Positions 11,188 to 22,622 are shown, counted from the stretch's first letter. The stretch: 64,000 bases of DNA from Fistularia commersonii (GCA_037954325.1 JBBMNZ010000005.1:20433067-20497066), one strand, 5' to 3'. The notes: generated by a model from the letters alone, not told the origin. Made by a program: numbers and translations.

Positions 11188-12312
11188 GGTTGGTCCCTCC
11201 CGTGTGTCTGCTGCCCAGATGAAGCCTCCTCCTGTGGGCTCCTGTTGACCTCCAGTATCTCCAAAGTAGAACCCAAAGCCTGGTGTTTGCCTCCTCTCAT
11301 GACACCCCAGCAGCTCCAGCTCTTCTCCAAATGATTAATTATGTTGCTTGTCCTTCAAGCAGCCGCTGCCGGTCACATGACCCCCTCCCATGCTAAGGCT
11401 ATCTGAGCTTCTCCTCGGTGGGAAAATGCAAGAAAAACTGAAACCGACAATGAGGTCCTCTGGAAAATATCAGTCCAACGGATTCCCCGTGAAAACATCT
11501 CAGCGTGGCGGTGTAATCCATGCAAATTTGACGGCGTTTAATTTTTTTTTTCGTGCCGGCGCTAATAGCTCAACAAAACAGCAGGCTGCCGAGTGTTAAT
11601 GATGCAGGAAGTAATGTCGCGGAACAGGAGAGCTGATTGGAGCGCAGATGTTGAGGAGCCCGCTGGAATTGCGTGGACGTCTGAGGAACTGAGAAAACAT
11701 TCAATTAATCCTCTCGCAAACGCCCGTCCGTTCGGGGCGGCGGTCCTTGAAGCTTCTTCACCGCGGGATGCGAAATACACAAATCTGGACGCTTCTCGCT
11801 GATTAAAACATCATCGGCGATTATCCGCGGTTCTCTGGAGACCACGTCTGGTGGACCAGGCGTCTTCTCCACGTGCCTGAGCAGCAGGTACGTGGACGGG
11901 AGGTCCTGGACCTCCTCAGCGGTCATCTTCATCCAACAGTCTCAGACAATGTGGAGACCAAAAAGAGGGCTGAGGGCTTCTAGGTCCCTCTCGTGGTTCC
12001 TCGCCAGAGGCTACCTCCTGGAACAGAACTCCAGCTGGAGACCTCCAAGACCTTCTCTGTCTGGAAGAAGCTACAAGAACATCGGAGTGTCCGACCAATG
12101 ACCAGTGTGCGAGAACATCATGGACTCTGTTTGGAGGTCCCCTCTGGAACGTATTCTAGAAGGTGTTATTCTGCGTCAACGTGTTCAGAAGCTGGACCAG
12201 GACCTTCTCTGGTGGAAGTTCACGCAACCAGTCCTGCAACTCTGAGCCAGTGCTTCTGAGCCGAGGTCACATCGACACCGCGCCGGAGGGACATGGCAGC
12301 CGCCCCACTGAC

Positions 12313-12380
12313 TCACACACACACACACACACGCGCACACACACACACCCACACACGTGCGCGCACACACACACACACAT
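12313..12380. repeat. Imperfect (CA)n / CGCA tract
   Basis: CA repeats interrupted by CGCG and GTGCGCGC. Alternating purine-pyrimidine is kept throughout most of it, so it is Z-DNA-prone. Confidence 0.9.
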
Positions 12381-12476
12381 CTTGGACCTTGGACACGCTG
12401 TGTGTGTCACTCCTCTCTCACTCGCTGTCACTCACGGTATCTTTGTGCTCTGCTGTCTGCTTCAGTCTGTCTGCTG

Positions 12477-12477
<1 letters not shown>

Positions 12478-12529
<52 letters not shown>

Positions 12530-12536
12530 CGCACGC
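12478..12536. repeat. (TG)n tract ending in a GC-rich palindrome
   Basis: TG from 12478 runs into GCGTGCGCACGC (12525-12536), a perfect 12-bp palindrome. Confidence 0.92.
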
Positions 12537-12640
12537 AAAATGCAAAATTTGTGTGACTACACCTCCAAGTCAGGCATCTGGCAGCGATCAGAGTTAATCG
12601 CCCAGGCTTCCTCAAAATGCCTGTGTCACACGAGCTCGCT

Positions 12641-12641
<1 letters not shown>

Positions 12642-12681
<40 letters not shown>
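12642..12681. repeat. (CA)n microsatellite
   Basis: A perfect 40-bp tract in inverted orientation to the TG tract at 12478-12525. Confidence 0.95.
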
Positions 12682-12683
<2 letters not shown>

Positions 12684-13245
12684 ACACTCAATCATGTGCG
12701 TCAGCACGTTGTAAAAAGTGTGGGAGACAACAACAGTTTAGATGTGTTCACACCTTTTTCAGTGGCCCACATGCTGCTCGTACGTTGAAACAGCGTCCCT
12801 TGAAGGAGCGCCTGTTCCCATAGCAACCGGACTGGAGCTTCTAGCCGCCGTCGTGGTCCACAGGAGGTTCACGTCATCTGGTTCGGGAGGAACCATTTCT
12901 GTCGTTCCGTTCTGCGGTAGAAGCTGAACACACTCGCGTTCTTGAATTCCCACCCATGCTTAGACGTCCTGACAAGGACGGTTAGCTGGCGCGCTAAAAG
13001 CTTAGCATTCATTCTTTCATTCATAATGCTTTTCATGGACTGAAGGTCACGGAGGTTCTGGAGCCTTCTACAGCTGCCTTCAGCCATTCGCCCTCTCATT
13101 CACATATCATATCCAGATTCATTCATTCATTCATTCATGTAGCATTACATATTTACTCACTCATTCACACCTATGCGCATTCATTCATAGAACATAGAAA
13201 CATAGATGTTGGAACAAGTGGAGGCAAGGTGAAGATGGAGGTGCA

Positions 13246-13607
13246 GAGGAGCCATGGTGTCTGCATGGTGTCTGCGCAGCCATGGTGTCTGCATAATGTT
13301 TGCGCAGCCATGGTATCTGCTATGGTGTCTGCGCAGCCATGGTGTCTGCTATGGTGTCTGCGCAGCCATGGAGTCTGCATGGTGTCTGCGCAGCCATGGT
13401 GTCTGCTATGGTGTCTGCGCAGCCATGGTGTCTGCTATGGTGTCTGCGCAGCCACGGCATCTGCATGGTGTCTGTGCAGCCATTGCGTCTGCATAGTCTC
13501 TGCGCAGCCATGGTGTCTGTATGGGGTCTGCGCAGCCATGGCGTCTGCATGGTGTCTGCGCAGCCATGGTGTCTGCATAGTGTCTGCGCAGCCATGGTGT
13601 CTGCGGT
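13246..13607. repeat. 28-30-bp minisatellite (CAGCCATGGTGTCTGC units)
   Basis: About 13 units of the form GCGCAGCCATGGTGTCTGC followed by (TA)TGGTGTCT. The unit varies between 28 and 30 bp, so it keeps shifting frame. It lacks stops on both strands and generates several overlapping open frames (Trp/Cys/Ala-rich repeats) that are not genes. A LINE remnant lies immediately downstream. Confidence 0.92.
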
Positions 13608-13785
13608 GGAGACACTGAGGAGAAGACAGGAGGCACAGGTGGAGATGTGGAGGTTCCTCAAGATCAGGAAGGAGCCCATCAGAGGGACAGAACATGGGAG
13701 ATGTTCTGGAGATAAGTCATACTGAGATGGTTTGGACGTGGACAGAGGAGGGATGGAGGAGACGGAGGCAGATGATTGGCTGCTG
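13608..13785 (+). mobile_element. LINE reverse-transcriptase C-terminal remnant
   Basis: GATCAGGAAGGAGCCCATCA, GAGGGACAGAACATGGGAGA, TGTTCTGGAGATAAGTCATA and GAGATGGTTTGGACGTGGAC correspond to the RT C-terminal region containing the RWFGxxQRR motif of teleost LINEs. Here it reads RWFGRGQRRDGGD. It is short and decayed. Confidence 0.6.
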
Positions 13786-13906
13786 GTGAGGCGGAGGCAC
13801 GTGATTGGCTGTTGTGACCCTCGAATGAAATGTACTGAATGTGCAGCTTCATAAACAAACACAGTCTCCTTCAAACACATCAGTGACTTATGCCAACCTC
13901 CAACAT

Positions 13907-13908
<2 letters not shown>

Positions 13909-13945
<37 letters not shown>
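13909..13945. repeat. (TG)n microsatellite
   Basis: A perfect tract, 37 bp. Confidence 0.95.
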
Positions 13946-13946
<1 letters not shown>

Positions 13947-14364
13947 CACACACTCCCTTGTGACTCCTAAAACATCTCAACGTCCGTGTGAAGTTGTTTA
14001 ACTTCCCCAGCGAAGCTGCTAAGTTGCAGAGCTGCCCCGCCGTCCTCCAGGGGTGGTCTGACCTTTCCAGAAGAAAAGCTACAACATTCTCATTTAGAAC
14101 CCAGAAATCCTAGATTTATTTGTGTTTACCGCAAACACACTGCGTTTCTGCACAGATGATGGAAAGAAGCGTGGTGCTTTTGCACCTTCCTGGGCTTTTC
14201 TCCAGGAGCCGCACCTCATGCAAACACACTCTCCTCCAAACTCTGCCTCAATAGGCGTTCAGGTGCAGGTTTATGTTCTGCCAGCGGAGAAGGTCTCCTC
14301 CAGGGACGGCGCTTCGGTCCACTTGGACCAGGACGTGCAGCTCAGAGGCGTTCCAGCTCCCAAA

Positions 14365-14892
14365 TTTTATTTATCTAAATTTATTTGATGAGCGTCCATC
14401 ATCACCCTGAATTAAATGATTGAAATAAAATGAAATCAAATCAAATCAAATAAAATAAGATGAAATGAAATAATGACTAACTCAACCATATAGTAATAAT
14501 TGACCAACAATATGTAAATAATGATTAATAATTTTATTTATTTAAATGTATTCAATGATCATCCATCATTACTCCTAATAAAATTATGATTATATTTTAT
14601 ATTTTATTATTAGATGATAAAATAAAATGAAAAGATTAATAATTCAACAATACAGTAATAATTTACCACCATAATAAAGAATAAGTTTATTTATCTAAAT
14701 GTATTCAACTTTCGCCCATCAAGACCCCTAACAAAATAATGAAATAAGATAAAAATAAGATAAAATAAAATAAGATAAAATAATTAATATTTCAACAATA
14801 TAGTAATAATCAACTGACATCATGTAAATAACGATTTAATAATTTTATTTATCTAAATTCATTTAATAATCATCCTTCATTGGCTGTAATAA

Positions 14893-14956
<64 letters not shown>

Positions 14957-15045
14957 TAAAATAAAATAAAAAATAAAAATAAAACAACTAATAATTCAAT
15001 GCTATAGTAATTAACTGACAGAATGTAAATAATGATTTATAATAA
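14365..15045. repeat. AT-rich tandem array, period about 153-167 bp, four copies
   Basis: Copies start at 14365, 14532, 14685 and 14843. Each opens with TTTATTTATCTAAAT, then a CATC-rich box (CCATCATCACC or similar), an AAATAAAATAAGAT-rich segment, TAATTCAACAATATAGTAAT and ATGTAAATAATGATT. The last copy carries an (AAT)n expansion at about 14894-14953. Divergence between copies shows the array is old. Confidence 0.85.
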
Positions 15046-15175
15046 AACGGTTGCCGTGGTTCCCTTCGCTGTGCTGCCTAGCTGCGTTTTAAAAGGTAGC
15101 GGCGAGAAGAACTCCATGGCAACAGCCGTCTGACAGATTGAAGACCTGATTGGGAGGAGAAAGGCGCCATGATTG

Positions 15176-15177
<2 letters not shown>

Positions 15178-15234
<57 letters not shown>

Positions 15235-15243
15235 ACACACACA
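15178..15243. repeat. (CA)n microsatellite
   Basis: A 66-bp tract with a single G interruption. Confidence 0.95.
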
Positions 15244-15764
15244 TCACTTAATTAAGGAAACAGAAGCTAGGTACAAGTCACTTTTCCTCGCTGTGTGACG
15301 ACGTTGCCATCCAGGTTCCACAAACACTCAAACGGCGAGCGGCCCGCTGCCCGCCGGCCTCCCCGCGGGTTGGCGTTGTAGACGTGGCGTTTTCCCCGCG
15401 CCGCCTCCATCATCCTCGCTAATCAGCACCGCGTGGAGCCACTCGACTATTCATCAGCCCTTGATTAATTCAATAATTACGAGAAAACTCGAGCTAAACA
15501 ACGCCGCCGTGCATATTTGGATCTTCACCGCGCCCTGTTGTATGCATGGTTGTGTACACACACCTACAGGTTTGTGCTAGTATTGTGTGTGTGTGTGTGT
15601 GTGAATACGTGAGTGTGTGCGGTGAATCCAGCATTAAGCCGGAGAGGTTGTAATTTGCGGTGGGCTAATAGAAAGCGGTCACGCAGCCGTGCATGAAGAA
15701 TCATCGCAGCTGGTTCTTCAAGGTGACATGAAGCTCCACCTGAGAAGGTGTGTTCTTTATCATC

Positions 15765-16004
15765 TGTAATGCAATTAAGAAAATAAAAATTACTTTTTTT
15801 TCATGATATTCTAATATTTTTGAGATAGGATTTTTGACTTTCCTTAAGATGTAAGCCATAATCAGCAATATTAAAATATATAAAAGGCTCGCAATATTTG
15901 ATTTGTAATGAATCCAGACTGTATGACATTTTTGTTTTCGTAATTGTATTACAGAAAATAAAGAACTTTATCACAATATTCTAATTTTCTGAGACAGACC
16001 TGTA
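15765..16004. mobile_element. DNA transposon remnant with ATATTCTAATTTTNTGAGA ends
   Basis: TCACAATATTCTAATTTTCT followed by GAGACAGACCTGTATA is a terminal sequence common in fish DNA transposons. A second, internal copy of the motif (GATATTCTAATATTTTTGAG) lies at about 15802. Both bracket AAGATGTAAGCCATAATCAG and ATTACAGAAAATAAAGAACT. The left terminus is missing. Confidence 0.6.
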
Positions 16005-16009
16005 TATGA

Positions 16010-16620
16010 CATGCGAATCAGAGGGTGAATGCTATAATTCTCTTTATGCCGTATGAATAAATGAATAAATGAACTAATGCATTCATATACGTCTCTTTGT
16101 AACATGTGAATGAGGGTGTGAATGGTCTCTTTATACTAATAATTTATCATTTATGCTACATAAATAAATGAATGAATGAATGCATATAAGTCTATATGAC
16201 ATGCAAATGACAGGGTGAATGTTGTCATTCTCTTTATGCCGTATGAATGGATGAATGCATTCATATACGTCTCTTTATAACATGCGAATGAGGGAGTGAA
16301 TGGCCTCTTATACTAATTATTTATAATTTATGCCGTATGAATGAATGGCTGAATGCATATAAGTCTTTATATGAGATTTGAATGAGAGGGTGAATTATTG
16401 TATGTGTCTATAAGTCGGTGAATGAGAGGCTGAAATGCTGTATGTTTTTCTATGACATGAAAATGACATTGCATGCTTCTATATGGCGTGATGATGAACA
16501 CGTGAATGACTGTATGACTGCATGATGCATGCAGTCATACATGTGACTGACAGGTGACAGGGTGAATCATATTGAGACTTAACTGCAGGATAAGCGATAT
16601 AGATCATGAACGGATGAATG
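16010..16620 (+). repeat. Degenerate minisatellite of the family A internal unit
   Basis: Repeats of ATATGACATGCGAATGAGAG, GGTGAATG and CTCTTTATGCCGTATGAAT recur every 35-120 bp with GAAT interruptions. They end at GGATAAGCGATATAGATCAT, a family A-like end. The unit resembles those at 57000-57720. Confidence 0.7.
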
Positions 16621-16654
16621 AATGAAATTTACTCAAGCCCATGTCATTATAGCG

Positions 16655-16966
16655 CAGACCTGGGCACTTTACGGCCCGCGGGCCACATCCGGCCCGCCAA
16701 ACAATTTTCTTTGAATATTTTTAACAAATATTTTCAATCAATGATAAATTCAGAAACTCCCTATATTTTTCCTTTTGTTCGATTTTGTATGGATGATTGC
16801 ATTGGAATTAATGTCGGTGCATTTATATGATCATGAATGATTAAGTTGAAATAAAATGCCGAAAAATGTAAATACTTAAATTACAGTTTTTATATTGTTC
16901 AATTGACATGATATAGAAGTTAAATATGAAATGTGGCCCGCTTGCCGAAATAATTGCCCACCCCTG
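16655..16966. mobile_element. Non-autonomous hAT element with 8-bp target duplications
   Basis: It starts CAGACCTGGGCACTTTACGG and ends TAATTGCCCACCCCTG, imperfect inverted repeats of the hAT-Charlie type, with GGCCCGCGGGCC near the left end and GTGGCCCGCTTGCC near the right. Flanking octamers are ttatagcg (16647-16654) and ttttagcg (16967-16974), matching 7 of 8, as expected of hAT insertion. The interior is 312 bp in total with no transposase. Confidence 0.88.
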
Positions 16967-17756
16967 TTTTAGCGGGTCCAGGCTTGTTTGTTTGTTTAGA
17001 AGTTAATTAGGACAGTGTACAATTACATTTAGCACAGAGATGTTTGTACCAGATTGTAGCTCATAGCTAATTTGAGTAGCCCTGGACAATACAAATATAA
17101 AACTGTACAAAATAGACAATATATATAAAATATACAGATAACTATACAATATATAAACAGGCAATAAAATATGTATTTTGCAAGTTGAAAGCGCTATTGT
17201 TGTGATATTGTTGTGATATTATTACATTGGTGTAGCCGAGGCTACGAGGAAATTCAAATTTCACATTTTTTGGATTTTCCTGGAACATAGTAGAAGGTCG
17301 TCTGGCCTCCCGTCGGTCGGCCCGTCAATCCCGTCTCCTCATCGGGAAGAACGTCTCCAAACGCCCGAGCACCCGACTCACGGCGAAACGCGCCGCCATA
17401 TTAAAAGAGAAACGGTATTAAAGAGGCGGCGGGGGGACGAAGTCTGCTTCCCCTCCTCCTCCTCCTCGCCCGTCGTCTTTCTGTCAATATATCTTCGTCC
17501 TGTCTTCGTTTCACCGTCTTTAGTCGCGCTGCTTCTTTTCATCCTTCTCTTTCACCACCCGCCCCCCCCTCCCGCTCTCCTGTGCTGTGTTATTTTTGGG
17601 CTGCCTGGTTAACTTCAGTAGGAAGTCAAACTCGGTGCCAGGGAAAGTGGAGCGCATGAAGGAGCCCAAAGACAAACAGATACATCAAAAAACTTTGCTT
17701 TTTTTTTTTTTTTTTAGGAGCTCAGCAAGACAATGCATTGAAGCTCGGCGTCCAAT

Positions 17757-17780
17757 ATGTGTGTGTGTGTGTGTGTGTGT
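17757..17780. repeat. (TG)n microsatellite
   Basis: A perfect short tract. Confidence 0.93.
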
Positions 17781-18009
17781 TCCCAGCGTGACGCGGTGCA
17801 AAATGATTTGAGTCTGAAGCGCCGTCGTTTGATTTAGCACGCCTACTTTCCACGCTTTGTGAAACGGTCGGATGCAAAAATGAAAAAAAAAACATCTCCA
17901 TGCGTGTCACGTGGCGTTTACAGGACGCTGCGCTACGGCGCCGAGCTCAAGGTCGGGCAGATCTCCGGCAGATCTCGCCGCTACGGGACTTGGACGCTCT
18001 GAGAAGCTT

Positions 18010-18545
18010 CCGGTTCCAATTCGGTTCCAGGAAGTAGCCTCCTCCTCCTGGTCCTTTTAGCTTAGCTTTCCCACAGGCGGTGAGGGGCCACGATAGGGAG
18101 CGTTGCGAAGCTAGCATCTACCACGTGCACCTTAAGGTCCACGCTCCAAAACAAACCGTAGAAGAAGGAGAAGATGTGGACAACATGGAGGTGAAGCTGC
18201 CGCAACGTTCAAGGAATAATAACCATGAACTCCCTGTGAAAAACGCTGTTAGCCGTTAGCTAACTCCACACTTATTCTGGTCCAAAACGTAGATGTTCCT
18301 CTTGGAGCCCTGGAGATGTTTCACGGCAGACGATCTCGGACCTCTCGGTGGCTCCATTTCTCGTCACCTTTGTCGATTTTTTCTGAGGAAACATCTGAGC
18401 GGTGATCAGGATAGTTTTTAAAGATGGCGCTCGAGAAGAAGTATCCGCTAATGGGCGTGGCTTACGAGCTCCACCAATCCCCAGCGAGCTCCTTTGGAAG
18501 CGTAAACAGAGCCGTAATCGGTGAAGAAGCTACATCCTCCTGAGC
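18010..18545 (+). repeat. Unnamed dispersed repeat, family C, copy 1
   Basis: Blocks in order: TTCCAGGAAGTAGCCTCCTC, GTGAGGGGCCACGATAGGGA, TCCACGCTCCAAAACAAACC, GTTAGCCGTTAGCTAACTCC, GTCCAAAACGTAGATGTTCC, GACCTCTCGGTGGCTCCATT, AAACATCTGAGCGGTGATCA and GAGCTCCACCAATCCCCAGC. The same order occurs at 33955-34520, and the last part at 39600-39960. It has no transposase or tRNA-like head, so its class is unknown. Confidence 0.75.
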
Positions 18546-18685
18546 TGAGCTTCTCTGGTTCCTCAGCTGCACCCAGACCTCAGCCTGGTCCCTCAAAAGG
18601 GTCCAGGATTTGCCCAAACGGTCCGAAAGAGACGCCAAAGAGGATCAGCGGTTATTAATTTAATAACAGCTAATGGAAGCTATAA

Positions 18686-18686
<1 letters not shown>

Positions 18687-18716
<30 letters not shown>

Positions 18717-18802
18717 GTATCACGGGTGGGCTTGTGTGTCCTTCATGTGTGTGTGTGTGTGTGTGTGTGTGTTTGGTATCATGGGTGGGCTTGTGTGTCC
18801 TT

Positions 18803-18834
<32 letters not shown>
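18687..18834. repeat. TG tracts with a 59-bp tandem duplication
   Basis: Three TG tracts (18687-18714, 18746-18773, 18804-18834) are separated by two nearly identical 33-bp spacers TTTGGTATCAYGGGTGGGCT + TGTGTGTCCTTCA. The period is 59 bp, consistent with replication slippage of a spacer together with its microsatellite. Confidence 0.93.
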
Positions 18835-18836
<2 letters not shown>

Positions 18837-18937
18837 GCATATCATGCTGCTTAATTCTGGCCGTCCTTACGGCTGCGGCTCAGCATGAGTAAGATTTACG
18901 CTGCGCTGACCTAGCAGCTCATTTCTGGCACGGAGTC

Positions 18938-18941
<4 letters not shown>

Positions 18942-18990
<49 letters not shown>

Positions 18991-19094
18991 CAGTCAGTCA
19001 GACAGACAGGCAGAGAAGGACAGCTACAGGTTACACTTTAAATGGTCTCCGTATGTTGCAGGCACCTGATGGGCTTAGGAGACAACATGCTACA

Positions 19095-19135
<41 letters not shown>
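18942..19135. repeat. Inverted (TG)n and (CA)n tracts
   Basis: TG at 18942-18989 and CA at 19097-19135. Confidence 0.93.
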
Positions 19136-19138
<3 letters not shown>

Positions 19139-20214
19139 GTGTTAATATACTCCTGGGCATGTCTGACTCAGCCGGTCTCCTCTCCCTCACTTTGCCCTCA
19201 GGTGTCACGGCTGAAGATGAATAATTCCCTCCCTCCCTCCTCACCTCACTGCCCTCTTTCTCTTCCTCTTTCTTCCCTCGTTCCACGGAGAGGAAATGAA
19301 AGAGAAGATGTTTGAGGTTTGAGGTTTCAGGTCATCCATATTTGTAGTCTTTTGTTTTCTCGGCGGTCACGTCGCCCCGCTCGCTCGCTCGCTCGCTCGG
19401 ACGTGTCGTGACGAAGCCGGCGAGGAGCTGAACGTCCGCGGTTTCTTCTGAAGTTCCTCCGGCGCCGTCGCTTTTCTTCTCCGCCGTGTCTATTTGTGAC
19501 GATCTGCCGCGTCAATGAAATGCCAAACATGAAAAGAGAGGCGATAAAAATATCTCCCCGCGTGCCGTCTTTCTATTTTGGCTCATTTTGGCCTTTGAAA
19601 GCATCTCAGCGCCTTCGGTTAGCGAGGAGCTAGCTAGCTAGCTAGCGACGTACGCCGAGAATCCCGGCGTCCAACTTCTCCATCTCTTTCTCCATCAGCA
19701 GACGCTTCCTGCCTGGCGAGGTCACATCCTCCACGCTGTGACACATACGTTGCCCCCCCCCCCTCCCCCCGCCATTGTCCAAAAATACCCTTAAAACCAA
19801 TTAGCGGAATTAATTTCACTTATAGCAAGTTAATTATTTTGTGATGGATTGAAAGAGGGAGGAGAGGAGGACAATGAGAAGAGCAGAGGAACCTGAGAGG
19901 AGTCCTCAGGGGAGAGCTAAACTTAGAGTCTCTCTTTTCAGTCTTTGTCTCTCCGTCCGTCGCTTCTCGGCTTGTTCTTCATCCGACACGTCGGTTTTGT
20001 CTCCGTTTCTACTGCCCGTCATCATCTCCCTCTATTTTTAAATGTTAGAACAAACCTCGTGAACCTTTCTGAAGGACACCCGGAGATGAGGAGGAGCGAG
20101 CTAACGTGAGCTAGCTAAACCACGCTAAACCCCGAGGTCCGTCTCCGTTGGTCGGTCGCTTCTTGTTCCTCCAAAGTCCAAGACGTGCAGGAGGTCCAGA
20201 TTAGAAAGAGACAG

Positions 20215-20370
20215 GGGGAATGGATGAACGTCTCCATGACAACTGAACGAGAGGGTGAAGGGTTTTACATGACGTGGACGAACGTGCGAATGGTTTTGTC
20301 TCCATATGACCTGTGAACGAGAGGGCGTCTCCATACGAGTCCTCCTCAGTGAATGAATGAATGATATCTG
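20215..20370 (+). repeat. Family A internal-unit fragment
   Basis: GAACGAGAGGGTGAAGGGTT, GTCTCCATATGACCTGTGAA and CGAGAGGGCG units, ending in GAATGAATGAATGA. Confidence 0.6.
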
Positions 20371-20686
20371 AGGTGGGTTCCATCCATTTGCAAAGCCGGC
20401 AGTCAGACTCTCCCGTTTCTTCCAGTTTAAAAAGTCAGAATTAACAATCCTGGAATGAACAGAAGATTCCAGGCTCTCATCGGGCGTCTTCTTCCTCACT
20501 GGTCCCCCAGGAGAAGCTGACCATCGGTCTTCTCGACGAGGTCCACCTCGTCCAGGACCAAACCTCACCTTCCCCTCGCCTCCATTGGATTAAGATTAAG
20601 ATTAAGCCCGGATTAAGGCATGGTGACTGTCCACGAGGTGACATTGAAAATCAATTCGGAAGCATTTTGCATTTTACTTGGAGCAG

Positions 20687-20687
<1 letters not shown>

Positions 20688-20724
<37 letters not shown>
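20688..20724. repeat. (TG)n microsatellite
   Basis: A perfect 37-bp tract. Confidence 0.95.
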
Positions 20725-20725
<1 letters not shown>

Positions 20726-20869
20726 ACGGTCGATCGTTGGTTATTGATCCTTGTGGAAAGCGCTGAGACGGGGTGTAGAATGCCGTCCCTCCAAAAGGCT
20801 GGCGTATCTAGGAGGGTCCAGAACTTCTCAGAGGTTCTGATGGCAGGAGATGCAGCCAGCAGAAGATCA

Positions 20870-21040
20870 GCTGCTGTTAGCTCCTCCAGACCAGAAGGTC
20901 CCTGGTTGGATTCCAAACCTCTCTGTGTGGAGCCTCCACGTTCTCCTCGTGTCTACATGGGGGTTCCTCAGGGTTCTCCTGGTTCCTCCCGCTGTACAAA
21001 CACATGATGGAGGTTCAGTGGAGACCCAACATTGTCCAGA
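20870..21040 (+). mobile_element. Family A retroposon (head-to-core copy)
   Basis: CCAGAAGGTCCCTGGTTGGA, TTCCAAACCTCTCTGTGTGG, AGCCTCCACGTTCTCCTCGT, GGGGGTTCCTCAGGGTTCTC and AAACACATGATGGAGGTTCA. These correspond to the B-box-proximal and core parts of the widespread teleost repeat that reads as a guided string from tRNA-like head to core. Confidence 0.75.
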
Positions 21041-21667
21041 TGTAAGAAATGCAAGAAAGTCAATATTTCACATTAACTGAAAAGTTCCTGGGCATCCGTG
21101 CTCCTCCACTCTGGACCCTGAAGGTCCAAACCGACCATCAGAGGTCCAAAGAGTCGCCGTCGTGAAATCGTTTCGTTTTCTGCGTGTTTTCTGCCTCCCC
21201 TCACCCCTTCCGTCGGTGGTTGTCCTCCCCCGCCTCCCTCCGCCCCGGTCTGGGAAAACGTCCAGCTCCAAATGCCACATGGTCTTCCAGTATTCCACTT
21301 TCTTTCTTCTTGCAAGTGTCAGATTCCGGGGGAAATGCCGCCCGGTTAAACCGTTACCACTTTAGTCGAGGAATTCCTCGGAGTACGAGCCGTTCGCGCG
21401 CGCGTTGCATCAATTTTGCCATGACTTAAACAGGGCAAAAGCAAGGAGGGCGGACGGAGGGACGGAGGAACGAAGAACCTACGAGGCCTCCATACAAAGG
21501 CAAGATAGCGCGGCGGCCGCGGCGCCGCTAACGCTACGGACTAAATGTTTACAGCAGGACCCTTTGGTCGGGAGCGGAGGAATGCAGGAGGGAGAGCGAA
21601 TGGTGTTTCGTGGCCGGCTATCTCGGTTTCATGACTCATGAATACTGGCAGTCATGAGGTGCAATTG

Positions 21668-21670
<3 letters not shown>

Positions 21671-21715
<45 letters not shown>

Positions 21716-21824
21716 CGTTCAAAGCTTTCACATTAACGGTAAATGTTGTTTGTGACACCATCAAACGTCCGGATCTCCGTGCCTCGGAGTCACAGTGAAC
21801 CATTTTACAACACACACACATAAC

Positions 21825-21856
<32 letters not shown>

Positions 21857-22006
21857 TTTGTGTGCATATCTGAATATATTTGTGTGTGTTTTTACAAACT
21901 GAGTCAATAAATGTACATCGGAGGCTGACAAGCAGCACCAAAGTGCTCAGCTTCACAGTGAATGAATGAATCCTAGTAAATACCACACACACACACACAC
22001 ACACTA

Positions 22007-22037
<31 letters not shown>

Positions 22038-22160
22038 AGAATGTGCAAAGCCTGTTTCCCAGAATAACAAAACCTTCAGGAATCCCATATTGGCCTCCAG
22101 CTCTGTGTGTGACATGGATCATTGTGTGTGTGTGTATGTGTGTGTGTGTATGTGTGTGCG
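21671..22160. repeat. Cluster of TG and CA tracts
   Basis: TG at 21671-21713, CA at 21828-21856 and 21984-22032 (with a TAAC interruption), and TG with TATG interruptions at 22123-22160. Confidence 0.93.
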
Positions 22161-22574
22161 AGAAACATGTTTGTGGTTTTGTGGTTGTTGGTGTCTTCTT
22201 GCAAAAAAAAAAAAAAAAAAAAAAAAAAGTGAGTAATGTGTTACGGTCTTGTATTTGTTTAAATGAGAATGACAAGACGGTGCAGCGTGCAGCCATTTCA
22301 CATGCAGAAGACGGTTTTAATTAAAAAACACACACCGCGCGCATCAATGATGAATGAGAGATGTTCCGCTCAATCCGCACACGTGTGTGGTCCGGAATAC
22401 CGCTACGCCCGAGGCGTAAAATGCAAAAAAAAAAAAAAAAAAAAAAAAAATCTCTTAGCAATCCTTTGATTACACAGTGGGCGGGGCTCGGGTCGGCCTC
22501 GCCGCTTTAATTGTTTGAAAATGAGAGGATCGGAAGCGAAGCAGACGAGAACGAGCACAGAGAGAGAGAAAGAG

Positions 22575-22622
22575 GGAGGGAGAAGGAGGGAGAAGGAGGG
22601 AGAAGGAGGGAGAAGGAGGGAG
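22575..22622. repeat. (GGGAGAAGGA)n purine tract
   Basis: Almost five perfect 10-bp units, all purine on the + strand, with similar purine-rich flanks from 22557. Such mirror-capable tracts can form triplex DNA. Confidence 0.92.

Noticed and set aside
11058..11330. A Trp-Met-Asp-Gly repeat protein
   Set aside because: The (CATC)n array read on the minus strand.
13246..13607. Possible CRISPR array because of regular repeats
   Set aside because: No constant repeat with unique spacers; the whole unit repeats. The genome is eukaryotic.
13320..13949. A 209-residue minus-strand frame and overlapping plus-strand frames of 129-141 residues
   Set aside because: These cover the 28-30-bp minisatellite and a TG tract, are open in several frames at once and have no domain.
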